A DNA stretch of 63,016 nucleotides from Gemmatimonadota bacterium. Lineage in GTDB: Bacteria > Gemmatimonadota > Gemmatimonadetes > Gemmatimonadales > GWC2-71-9. The notes below the pieces were generated by a model, which did no database searches, was not told the origin of the DNA, and worked only from the letters and a program-made list of their open reading frames with translations. A program made the translations under genes and the position numbers. This document shows positions 1-7,358 of the stretch, one piece after another. Location: contig QHTK01000071.1 of NCBI GenBank assembly GCA_003220795.1, positions 1 to 63,016 of the forward strand, given 5' to 3'. Every line of letters begins with the position of its first letter. The stretch's first letter is position 1.

Positions 1-112
1 GACGCGCGCGGGACGGACCTGGGGCGTGGATGGTTGGGTGCGTGCGCGGCGGCCCGGCTCCTGGCTGGCGCGCCTGCCGCTCGGTTGAGCTGAGTGCGGG
101 TTTTCTCCTTCC
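1..112. other. Window edge, no gene recognised
   Basis: This is GC-rich sequence downstream of the beta-propeller gene. On the minus strand an AAGGAG ribosome-binding-like motif follows the TAG stop (about 103-108), but no ATG, GTG or TTG lies at a useful distance before the window ends. Another operon gene may begin just outside the window, and nothing in it can be named. Confidence 0.3.
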
Positions 113-1084
113 CTAGGGGATGTAGAGCAGGTCGTTGGGCCGGTCGCCCACCGGGACGGTGGCCACGACCTTGCGCGCGTCCGTATCGATCACCGATACC
201 TGGTTGGAACGTCCGTCGGCGGTGTAGAGGCGCTGCGCGTCGCGCGCAAGCGCGATGCCCCAGGGACGTTTCCCCACTGCAATCGTGTCGGTCACTCGCT
301 GGGCAGCCAAGTCGACGACACTCACCGTTCCGGCGGCTCCTTCGGTGACGTAGGCGAGACGCCCGTCCGGCGTGAACGCGATCCGCACCGGCTTCGTCTT
401 GCCGTCCCGGATCGGGAACTGTCCCAGCACCGAGTCGGTCGCGACATCGAGGATGGTTACGTTGCCGCCGGCCTCGGCCGTCACGTAGGCGCGACGACCG
501 TCCGGGGTGAGGGCCACCGTCCGGGGGTTCTCGCCCACGGGGATCGTCTTCCGCAGCCGTCCGGTCGCGGCGTCGAGCACGCTCACCGTGTTGCTCGTTT
601 CCGCGGTCACGTACACCTTGGACCCGTCCGGCGAGACCGCGATCCCCTCCGGCTCCACTCCTACCTGGGTCGAGAACTTGATCCGGCCGGTCTGTACGTC
701 CACACCCGAGGCGTGAGCAATTTCCTCGTTGGAGACGAACAGCGTCCCGCCGTCGGGACTCACCACGACGAGCTCGGGATCCCGCCCGACGGGGATCGTC
801 CGGGTCAGGGTCGCCTTGGCCACGTCGATCACTCCGACGGCGTCGTCCTGGCCGAGGGCGACGTATACGGTGCGCCCGTCGGGGCTCAGCGCCATGCCTC
901 GCGGGCGCTTTCCTACCGTGATGGTCGCGGTCACCGTGTTTGTCCGGGGGGCGATGACGCTGATGCTGTTGCCCACCTCATTCGAGACCCAGAGCTGCGG
1001 ATCGCGAACCGGTGCGGGCGATGCGCTGGCGAGGCAGAGCGCCGCCAGCGTGGCGGCGCGGAGCGGCACGGTCCGCTCAATCAT
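113..1084 (-). CDS. Secreted YVTN-type beta-propeller protein of the xox operon
   Basis: The 323-residue protein has a short N-terminal signal peptide (about residues 1-22, ending near SASPAP). It then carries about seven repeats of roughly 42 residues built around a SPDG-xx-YVT core, as in YncE and PQQ-catabolism-associated beta-propellers. Such propellers are periplasmic binding or scaffold proteins, and several sit next to PQQ alcohol dehydrogenases. The ATG at 1084 was chosen because it opens the signal peptide and overlaps the previous gene by 8 bp; an upstream in-frame ATG at 1165 would lie inside that gene. It is the last gene of the xoxF operon in view. Its role in methanol oxidation is inferred only from position. 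No catalytic residues are recognisable. Confidence 0.85.
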   Translation of the reverse strand: MIERTVPLRAATLAALCLASASPAPVRDPQLWVSNEVGNSISVIAPRTNTVTATITVGKRPRGMALSPDGRTVYVALGQDDAVGVIDVAKATLTRTIPVGRDPELVVVSPDGGTLFVSNEEIAHASGVDVQTGRIKFSTQVGVEPEGIAVSPDGSKVYVTAETSNTVSVLDAATGRLRKTIPVGENPRTVALTPDGRRAYVTAEAGGNVTILDVATDSVLGQFPIRDGKTKPVRIAFTPDGRLAYVTEGAAGTVSVVDLAAQRVTDTIAVGKRPWGIALARDAQRLYTADGRSNQVSVIDTDARKVVATVPVGDRPNDLLYIP

Positions 1085-1826
1085 TGAAAATGGCCTGATC
1101 GGCATGGACCGCCCGATCGAGCCCGCGGATCGCGTCCCGGCCCCGGATGCCCCGCAAGATCGCACCCAGCAGGTCCGCGCCCGTGAGATCCGCGTCCGTC
1201 AAGTCGGCGCCGGTCAGGTCGGCCCGCACCAGCAGCACCTTGCGCAGGTTCGCCGCCGAGAGGTTGGCGCCGGTGAAATCGGCCCCGCTCGCGTCCGTGC
1301 GCATGACGCCCATCGACTGGTTGCCCGGGTCCGCGCCCAGGTTCGCGTGGCTCAGCGTAGCGCGGGCGAACCGAGCGTGGCTCATCGGTGAAATGATGCG
1401 GGCGCGCGTCAAGTCGGCATCGGAGAAATCCGCGTCGTACGCGATGACCGCGAACAGGCTGGCGTCGCGCAGGATGGCGTGCCGCATGTCCACGCGGTAC
1501 ATCACGGAGGCGTCGAGCTGCGCAGCGGTGAAGTCCGCCTCCGTGGCGATCGCGTCGGAGAGCGTTACGGAGAAGAGCTGGGCCCTGGCGAGGTTGGTCT
1601 TCACGAGCCGACAGCGCGACAGATTGGCGCGCTTGAAGTCGATTCCGCTCAGGTCGAGGCCCGAGAGATCCTTCCCGCTGAAGTCGGCCGGAGCTTGCGC
1701 CGTGGCGGCCGCAAGGGCCGCGACGACCTGGTCGCGGGTGACGCGCTGTTGCGCGGGAGCGAGCCTCGCGCTGGCGATCCCCGCGGCGAGGCTCGCCAGC
1801 GCCGCGCCCACCACTGCGCGCGTCAC
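1077..1826 (-). CDS. Exported pentapeptide-repeat protein
   Basis: The 249-residue protein has a signal peptide (about residues 1-24) and a short helical stretch, followed by roughly 150 residues of A(D/N)LxxA/G pentapeptide repeats. The repeats are dense at residues 48-80 and again at 170-225, and they should fold as a right-handed quadrilateral beta helix. Pentapeptide proteins usually act by protein-protein contact. The GTG at 1826 overlaps the stop of the XoxJ-XoxG gene as GTGA, so translation is probably coupled. Its start and the next gene also overlap. The location within the xox operon and the export signal suggest a periplasmic partner of the dehydrogenase system, but the function is unknown. 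Confidence 0.85.
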   Translation of the reverse strand: MTRAVVGAALASLAAGIASARLAPAQQRVTRDQVVAALAAATAQAPADFSGKDLSGLDLSGIDFKRANLSRCRLVKTNLARAQLFSVTLSDAIATEADFTAAQLDASVMYRVDMRHAILRDASLFAVIAYDADFSDADLTRARIISPMSHARFARATLSHANLGADPGNQSMGVMRTDASGADFTGANLSAANLRKVLLVRADLTGADLTDADLTGADLLGAILRGIRGRDAIRGLDRAVHADQAIFND

Positions 1827-3046
1827 TGGCTCTTCTTCAGGTCCGACTCGCGGTGCGGCCGCCCCGGCTTCAACCAACCGTCGCTCCGCGCCTTGACGTA
1901 CTGGTACAGCTCCTTCACGGCCGCGGTGTCGAGCAGCACCTTCCACGATGGCATCCCCTTGTCGGGGCGCCCGGTCAGCACCGTGTATTCGAAGGAGTCC
2001 CGGGGATACGCCATTCCGCTCTTGCTCAACACCCACCGCAGATCGGGGGCGGTGGCGATTACGGGGTGCTGGGCGTCCTCGCCGTGGCAGCGAAAGCAGT
2101 ACACGTGGAACCACTTCCACCCCTGGTAGATCGAATCCGACACCAGCAGGCTGTCACGCACCGTGTCCCGCGTCGGGGCGACGCTGCCTGATGGCGTGCC
2201 GTGCGGTGCGCCTGGGGTCGCCGGGGCCCCGAGGTCGAGCAGAGGAACGCTGTACTCCTGCAGAATCGCGGTGATCTCGCTCCTGCGGCGATCGATCACG
2301 GAATCGAGCCGTGCCCTGAGCTCCTTGTCGCGGTGCCGCACGGCCATCGCCATGCTGAACGCGAACGGCATGCCCGAGACGGGATCCGAGTCGGGGAGCG
2401 CCACCATCGCGAGCGCCGTCGGCGAGCGCTTGACCCAGTAGCCCGCCAGAGGTCCCCACACGATGGCGACGTCGATCGAGTCCTTGGCCACGGCGCGGAT
2501 GATATCGTCGGGGTGATCGGCCTTGGGATCGGGGTTCAGGAAGTTGCCGAAGCCGACCAGGCCGACGATGCCGCGCGAGCCCAGGGCGTGCGCCGGCGGC
2601 GTGTTCGTATAGTCGTAGCCGATGATGTTCACGCCGATCTTCAGATGCTTCAAGATCGTGTCGTCGAGCGAGCGCAGCCGGAGACCGCGGTCGGCGCGGA
2701 ACACGAAGTAGTACGTCGAGCGGTAGTACGGCTTGGTGGTCGCCACCGGGTCGAGGCCCACGGGCGCCTGGATCATGACGTCGCAGAAGCCGCCCAGGAT
2801 CGAGTTTCGCAGCACGCCGCGTCGGCTGGGCCACCAGTAGTTGACCACACGGGCGTTGAGATCCTGCGCCACGACGTGCGCGATCTTGTTCTCGAATCCC
2901 TGTTCCTGGTCGTTCGAAAAGGGGAGGTCGAACGGGTCTGCGCACACCCTGAGCTCCTGGTCGCCGTTCGGCGCGCCCGCCATGAGGGCGACGGCCGCGG
3001 CGCCAAAGAGCAGGGCACACGCGAGTCTGGCCCGAGTGGGAATCAT
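1823..3046 (-). CDS. XoxJ-like binding protein fused to XoxG-like cytochrome c
   Basis: This 407-residue secreted protein has two parts. Residues 1-24 are a signal peptide, and residues 30-270 match the quinoprotein dehydrogenase-associated solute-binding family (XoxJ/MxaJ), starting at ELRVCADPFDLPFS. After a Pro/Gly/Thr-rich linker (272-297), residues 300-390 form a small cytochrome c domain with the haem motif C317-F-R-C-H321 and a probable distal Met365 in KGMPSW. In known xox clusters these functions are separate genes, xoxJ and xoxG: XoxG accepts electrons from XoxF, and XoxJ is thought to help activate it. The ATG at 3046 follows an AAGGAG site and opens the signal peptide. The gene lies directly downstream of xoxF, across a strong hairpin. 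Confidence 0.88.
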   Translation of the reverse strand: MIPTRARLACALLFGAAAVALMAGAPNGDQELRVCADPFDLPFSNDQEQGFENKIAHVVAQDLNARVVNYWWPSRRGVLRNSILGGFCDVMIQAPVGLDPVATTKPYYRSTYYFVFRADRGLRLRSLDDTILKHLKIGVNIIGYDYTNTPPAHALGSRGIVGLVGFGNFLNPDPKADHPDDIIRAVAKDSIDVAIVWGPLAGYWVKRSPTALAMVALPDSDPVSGMPFAFSMAMAVRHRDKELRARLDSVIDRRRSEITAILQEYSVPLLDLGAPATPGAPHGTPSGSVAPTRDTVRDSLLVSDSIYQGWKWFHVYCFRCHGEDAQHPVIATAPDLRWVLSKSGMAYPRDSFEYTVLTGRPDKGMPSWKVLLDTAAVKELYQYVKARSDGWLKPGRPHRESDLKKSQ

Positions 3047-3095
3047 CGTTCTCCTTGTTGGTCCGGCGGACGGCACGCGAGGGTCCAAGGTACTA

Positions 3096-3131
3096 CACCC
3101 GGTGCCGGAGCAACCGCTCCGGCACCGGGTG
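3096..3131 (-). terminator. Strong intercistronic hairpin between xoxF and the xoxJ-xoxG fusion
   Basis: A perfect 16-bp inverted repeat, CACCCGGTGCCGGAGC at 3096-3111 and its complement at 3116-3131, has only a 4-nt loop. It lies 37 bases after the xoxF stop and about 50 bases before the next start. No T-run follows on the minus strand, so full intrinsic termination is unlikely. A partial terminator or an mRNA 3'-end stabiliser that keeps xoxF transcript in excess over the cytochrome is more plausible. Confidence 0.7.
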
Positions 3132-3168
3132 CCATGCAATACGACGCCTGCCTATGCGCCTGCCGGGA

Positions 3169-4932
3169 CTACAGTCCGAACACCAACAGCGTACCGCCGG
3201 CGTTCGAGATGTTGATGTAGTCGCCGAACGCGCCGATCGCGCCCAGCGCCGCCGTGGGATCTTCCGTGCCGATCCCCAGCGCCACACCAGCACCAGCCCA
3301 ACCGCCCACCCCCGACAGCACGGCGACGTACTGCTTGCCGTCCGGTCCGAGATAGGTCATCGGGTTGCCGATGATGCCCGAGGGGCACTTGAACCGCCAC
3401 AGCTCGGTCCCGGTCGTGGCATCCACGGCCTTCAGCCAGCCTTCCATCGTGCCGTAGAAGACGATGCCCGAGGCCGTCGCCAGCGCACCACCGTACGCCG
3501 CGAGGTTTTCCTTGATCGACCACTTGATCTTCCCGACCGTCGGATCCCAGGCGATAAAGGCGCCACGGTTGCCGCCCGGGCCAGGGAACATCCGCACGAT
3601 CGCGCCCACATACGGCTGACCGGCCGAGTACTTCACCTCGACGCCCTCGTAATCCATGCAGATGTTGTTCGTCGGGACGTAGAAGAGGTGAGTCAGGGGC
3701 GAGTAGGCGGAGGGCTGTTGATCCTTGAAGCCGATGGCGGCGGGACAAATTCCCTCGGTGTTCTTCTTCGAGGTGGTCCCGAACTGCGCGTTCCGAACCG
3801 GGACGCCCGTCGCGAGATCGATCTTCGAGGCCCAGTTGACCGGCCCGAACGGCTCGGCGACGAGCACCTTGCCGGTGGTCCGATCGAGCGTGTAGCCGAA
3901 GCCGTTGCGGTCGAAGTGCACCAGCGACTTCACCGGCTTCCCGCCGATCGTCAGGTCGACCAGGACGTTCTCGTTGACGCCATCATAGTCCCACTCGTCG
4001 TGCGGCGTCATCTGGTACACCCACTTCGCCTCCCCGTTGTCCGGGTTACGGGCGAAGATCGTCATCGACCACTTGTTGTCACCGGGCCGCTGATCGGGGT
4101 TCCAGGTGCCCGGGTTGCCCGAGCTGTAGTAGAACAGGTTCAGCTGCGGATCGTAGGAGTACCAGCCCCACGTGGTCCCGCCGCCGTGCTGCCATTCGTC
4201 CCCCTGCCACGTCGACACGCCCAGGTCCTTGCCCTTCATCGACGCGTAGTTGGAGTTCGGCTCGCCGACGATCTTCACATCGTTGTCGGGACCGGTGGAA
4301 TAGGCCCGCCACACTTCCTTCCCGGTGTTGACGTCGTACGCCGTCACCCGGCCGCGCACGCCGAACTCACCGCCCGAGATCCCCGCGATCACCAGGTCTT
4401 TGATCACGATCGGAGCGTTGGTCATGGTCGAGCCGGTCTTGTAGTCGGCGTTCGGGACGCGCCAGATCTGCTTGCCGGTCTTCGCGTCGAGCGCCAGCAG
4501 GTCGCCCGCCAGCAGCTCGATGAACAGCTTGCCGCTCGGATGGTAGGCGAGACCGCGGTTCACCAGGTCGCAGCACGCGATCGGCTTCGCCTCGGGCGGC
4601 TGGGCCGGCACATGCTTCCAGATCATCGGCGCGCCCGGCTTTGTCAGGTCGAGGGCGTACACGATGTTCGGGAATGCGCTGTGCACGTACATCACGTTGT
4701 TGAACACCAGCGGATTTCCCTCATGGCCGTTCAGGACGCCGGTCGAGAACGTCCACGAAGCCTTGAGGCTCTTCACATTCGCCTTGTTGATCTGAGTGAG
4801 CGGACTGTAGCGCTGCAGGTCGTACGTCCGACCCGTCATCGTCCACTCGCCCGGACCTTGGGCGACGGCGGACGCCGCGAGCACCATCATGCTCGTCGCG
4901 ATTCCGCCGGACAACAGTTTGAAGCGGTTCAT
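3169..4932 (-). CDS. xoxF: Lanthanide-dependent PQQ methanol dehydrogenase XoxF
   Basis: The 587-residue periplasmic quinoprotein oxidises methanol to formaldehyde and passes electrons to a cytochrome c. Residues 1-24 are a signal peptide, followed by an eight-bladed PQQ propeller with repeated W-docking motifs. Diagnostic residues are the adjacent cysteine pair C120-C121, E189 in GISGGEFG, N273 in SGNPGTW, catalytic D315 and the extra aspartate D317 in EWDYDGVN. The second aspartate coordinates the lanthanide and separates XoxF from calcium MxaF, which has alanine or another residue there. The length is typical. The ATG at 4932 opens the signal peptide; an in-frame ATG four codons upstream (4944) is possible. 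It heads the operon behind its own promoter. PQQ synthesis genes are not in the window. Confidence 0.97.
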   Translation of the reverse strand: MNRFKLLSGGIATSMMVLAASAVAQGPGEWTMTGRTYDLQRYSPLTQINKANVKSLKASWTFSTGVLNGHEGNPLVFNNVMYVHSAFPNIVYALDLTKPGAPMIWKHVPAQPPEAKPIACCDLVNRGLAYHPSGKLFIELLAGDLLALDAKTGKQIWRVPNADYKTGSTMTNAPIVIKDLVIAGISGGEFGVRGRVTAYDVNTGKEVWRAYSTGPDNDVKIVGEPNSNYASMKGKDLGVSTWQGDEWQHGGGTTWGWYSYDPQLNLFYYSSGNPGTWNPDQRPGDNKWSMTIFARNPDNGEAKWVYQMTPHDEWDYDGVNENVLVDLTIGGKPVKSLVHFDRNGFGYTLDRTTGKVLVAEPFGPVNWASKIDLATGVPVRNAQFGTTSKKNTEGICPAAIGFKDQQPSAYSPLTHLFYVPTNNICMDYEGVEVKYSAGQPYVGAIVRMFPGPGGNRGAFIAWDPTVGKIKWSIKENLAAYGGALATASGIVFYGTMEGWLKAVDATTGTELWRFKCPSGIIGNPMTYLGPDGKQYVAVLSGVGGWAGAGVALGIGTEDPTAALGAIGAFGDYINISNAGGTLLVFGL

Positions 4933-5086
4933 AGCTGACCTCATGTTGAGGATGAGGGTGGTGTGAAGCGGTTTATGCAACTTGCCTGTCAGCGTAGCTA
5001 ACCCTCGTGGGCAACGTCCGGGGGCCCGCGTTCCCAACAGGCCACAGCCATCGTCCGAAAAGCTCCAGCCAAGGATGCCTCCAGGG
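4933..5086 (-). promoter_or_regulatory. Long, structured xoxF leader
   Basis: If transcription starts about 7 bases after the -10 box at 5093-5098, the xoxF mRNA has a leader of about 150 nt with no gene in it. On the minus strand one hairpin is visible: GGGAACG pairs with CGTTGCCC around a CGGG/CCCG stem. It is enclosed by a CCTGT/ACAGG pair, and an upstream GGC-AGC/GCT-GCC stem is possible. It matches no riboswitch class I can name. Confidence 0.4.
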
Positions 5087-5092
5087 ATAGTG

Positions 5093-5121
5093 GTTATATC
5101 CCCGGGTCCCGCGACTGTCAA
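5093..5121 (-). promoter_or_regulatory. Sigma-70-type promoter of xoxF
   Basis: Reading the minus strand, TTGACA (5121-5116) and TATAAC (5098-5093) are separated by exactly 17 bases. That is a near-consensus housekeeping promoter in otherwise GC-rich DNA. It lies 160 bases upstream of xoxF and just after the stop of the beta-RFAP synthase gene, so xoxF can be transcribed independently of the H4MPT genes upstream. Confidence 0.75.
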
Positions 5122-5143
5122 TCGTCGGGAAAAGGCCCGGGTT

Positions 5144-6121
5144 TCATGGTGGAACCGGGCTCACCCCACGCCACACGCGCCCGCCGGCCTGGCTGAAGCC
5201 GCCCTCATAAACCGCACCGCCCGGGCGGAGGATGGTTCGCACCCGCCCCGCGAGCGCCGCGGCCGCCCCCGCGTCCGCCACGATCCCATAGACCGCCGGG
5301 CCCCAGGAGCTTTGCCCTACGCCGATCGCCCCCCATCGGCGCAACCGCTCGATGAGCTCCCCGGTCTCACCGGGAGCGAACACGCCCCCCTGAGCCGGCG
5401 CGAACCACCCCCCGGTGATGCGCTGCACCTCGGTCAGCGCCGCTCCGAAAGCCGTGAGGTCGGCCACGGCCACGGCGGGGAGCAGCTGCATCAGCACGAG
5501 GTGCGCGACGCGCGCCACCTCCGCCGCAGCCGGCGGCGGCAGCCGCCCGAACGCCGCCGCCTCTTCGTCACCCGCCAGCCCGGGCTTCCCCTGCGGGACG
5601 ACCACCACGCAGCGCCACGCCGCGGGCATCGGCAGCCGGGCGAGCAGTGGGGCAGGCGCTTCGTCGCCCGGTCTGCGGCCGCCCTCGACCACGAACCCGC
5701 CGAGCGCGAACGTCCAGGTTCCCACCGCCGACCGCCTGCCGCGGTCCACCGCGCGTGCCAGCGTCGTCACTTCGGTCGGCAGCCCGTACAGCTCGGCCGT
5801 GGCGCGCGCTACGGCGAGGGCGAGCTGGGTGCCCGAGCCGAGCCCCGCGTGGGGCGGGATGGTGCGGTGCAGGCAGAGGTGTACGCGGGGTGGGATGCCG
5901 TGATGCGCGGCGAACCGTTGCGCGAAGGCCAGGGCCCGCGCCGCGTCCGGACCCTCCGCCCGGAGATCGGGGGAGGGGCGCGCCTCGAGCAACAGCGACG
6001 GTGCAGGGACCGCGGCGCCGATGCCGCCGAAGCGGCGCCCGAGATCGCCCCGCAGGTCGAGCACTCCGAAATGGAGGCGGGCCGGCGCCTCGACGAATAC
6101 CGGAAGGCCGGCTTCGCTCAC
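5144..6121 (-). CDS. beta-ribofuranosylaminobenzene 5'-phosphate synthase
   Basis: This 325-residue GHMP-kinase-fold protein matches beta-RFAP synthase, which condenses 4-aminobenzoate with PRPP, losing CO2 and PPi. That is the first committed step that distinguishes methanopterin from folate. The GHMP glycine loop is visible as PPHAGLGSGTQLA (about residues 93-105), preceded by APARLHFGVLDL at the N-terminus and followed by a C-terminal SSWGPAVYG segment. The GTG at 6121 overlaps the stop of the DUF447 gene as GTGA. It closes an operon whose earlier members make 4-aminobenzoate, the substrate of this enzyme. The enzyme is cytoplasmic. Family length is about 320, so the gene is intact. Confidence 0.92.
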   Translation of the reverse strand: MSEAGLPVFVEAPARLHFGVLDLRGDLGRRFGGIGAAVPAPSLLLEARPSPDLRAEGPDAARALAFAQRFAAHHGIPPRVHLCLHRTIPPHAGLGSGTQLALAVARATAELYGLPTEVTTLARAVDRGRRSAVGTWTFALGGFVVEGGRRPGDEAPAPLLARLPMPAAWRCVVVVPQGKPGLAGDEEAAAFGRLPPPAAAEVARVAHLVLMQLLPAVAVADLTAFGAALTEVQRITGGWFAPAQGGVFAPGETGELIERLRRWGAIGVGQSSWGPAVYGIVADAGAAAALAGRVRTILRPGGAVYEGGFSQAGGRVWRGVSPVPP

Positions 6122-6693
6122 CGCCGTGCGGGCGCCGTCCGGACCGCCGGCACGGTGCGCACATAGTCCGACAGCAGCGCCATCGCCTCGCGCTCGCGTG
6201 GGCCCGCCGTCTTGTCCACGATCACCTGCAGCCGCGCGAGCTCGTCGCGGATCTGCTCGGCCGGCAGCAGGTGGGTGCGGGTGGCCAGGATCGCGGCCTC
6301 GAGCACCGCGTGGCGCGCCCGGTTGAAGCCCAGGAACTCACGCCGAAACCCCCGATGCACCACCGCGGTCACCACCCGAGCTCGCGGCGGTGTGGCGTCG
6401 AGCGAGCGCACCTCCACTTCCCGCCACGAGCACACGGCCTCGAGCACGACACCGCGAACGGCCGTCGCCGGTACGGCCGGAAACTGCACCGTGGCGATCG
6501 CGCCCTGCGCGAACAGCATGACGTCGTCCGTCAGGTTCACGACGGCGGCCCCCGTGTCGCGCAGATTCCGGAAGGTGGTGGTCTCGAGAAACGGCTTGAT
6601 CACGATGTCCTGGTCGCCCCACTCGACGCCCATCGGCGCGAAGTTGGGCGTCCCGGCGCCGTCGAGCGTCGTGAGGATCGACTCGATGATCAC
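6118..6693 (-). CDS. DUF447-family protein of the H4MPT cluster
   Basis: The 191-residue protein begins IIESILTTLDGAGTPNFAPMGVEWG. It resembles the DUF447 family, a split-barrel flavin-binding-like fold found beside H4MPT genes in methylotrophs and in methanogens. Its reaction is not established as far as I know. The GTG at 6693 overlaps the pabA stop as GTGA, and its own stop overlaps the start of beta-RFAP synthase, so it belongs to the 4-aminobenzoate/RFAP operon. A role in H4MPT assembly or in a redox step is inferred from this conserved linkage. Confidence 0.8.
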   Translation of the reverse strand: MIIESILTTLDGAGTPNFAPMGVEWGDQDIVIKPFLETTTFRNLRDTGAAVVNLTDDVMLFAQGAIATVQFPAVPATAVRGVVLEAVCSWREVEVRSLDATPPRARVVTAVVHRGFRREFLGFNRARHAVLEAAILATRTHLLPAEQIRDELARLQVIVDKTAGPREREAMALLSDYVRTVPAVRTAPARR

Positions 6694-7358
6694 CGGACCA
6701 GCGCGGCGGGCGGCGGCACGAACTCCCGTGGCGGCTCGGGCGCGTGGGCGCTCCCCCCGTCGGCTCGGTCCGGGAGCGGGTGCCGCGGCGTGGCGGCCCC
6801 GTGCAGGAAGCGATCGAGCAGGCGATAGCCGTGCTCGGTCAGCACCGATTCCGGATGAAACTGCAGGCCGATCACCGGGTGCCGCACGTGCGCCACCGCC
6901 ATGATCTCCCCGTCGTCCGCGGTGGCCGTGACGTTGAGCACCGGCGGCACGCCGCGGCGGGCGATGGCGAGCGAGTGGTAGCGGGCCGCCTGGAACGGGT
7001 TCGGCAGCCCGGCGAAGATGGCGCGGCCGTCGTGGAAGATGCGGGACGCCTTGCCGTGCACCGGCCGCCCCGCCCGCACGATGGCGGCCCCGTAGGCGGC
7101 GCCGATACACTGGTGACCGAGGCACACGCCGAGGATGGGCGTCGTAGCCCCGAAGCGGCGGACCACATCCGTCGAGATTCCGGCCTCGCCGGGCGAGCAC
7201 GGGCCCGGGGAGATGATGATGTGCGAGGGTCGGAGCTGCTCGATCTCCTCGAACGACGTAGCGTCGTGGCGTCGTACAACGGTCTCTTCCCCCAGCTCCC
7301 GCACGTAGCGCGCCAGGTTGTGCACGAACGAGTCGTAGTTGTCGATGAGCAGTATCAT
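6690..7358 (-). CDS. pabA: Glutamine amidotransferase, aminodeoxychorismate synthase component II
   Basis: The 222-residue class I glutamine amidotransferase supplies ammonia to PabB. The triad is clear: nucleophile C79 in GVCLGHQ, H168 and E170 in LQFHPES. The oxyanion-strand motif PGPCSPGEAG is near residue 51. A Pro-rich tail of about 35 residues after the catalytic domain is unusual. PabA and TrpG cannot be told apart by sequence alone, but the partner gene carries the PabB signature and the operon continues to beta-RFAP synthase, which uses 4-aminobenzoate. The ATG at 7358 overlaps the pabB stop (ATGA). Confidence 0.9.
   Translation of the reverse strand: MILLIDNYDSFVHNLARYVRELGEETVVRRHDATSFEEIEQLRPSHIIISPGPCSPGEAGISTDVVRRFGATTPILGVCLGHQCIGAAYGAAIVRAGRPVHGKASRIFHDGRAIFAGLPNPFQAARYHSLAIARRGVPPVLNVTATADDGEIMAVAHVRHPVIGLQFHPESVLTEHGYRLLDRFLHGAATPRHPLPDRADGGSAHAPEPPREFVPPPAALVR

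Noticed and set aside
3055..4938. A 627-codon open frame on the plus strand opposite xoxF
   Set aside because: It is antisense to a clear XoxF with full motifs. The translation is Arg/His-rich with no recognisable domain, and it arises from GC-rich codon bias.
4996..5003. Shared octamer AGCTAACC in the xoxF leader and the fae upstream region (26115-26122)
   Set aside because: An octamer is expected by chance about twice in a window of this size on two strands, so two copies do not show a regulon.
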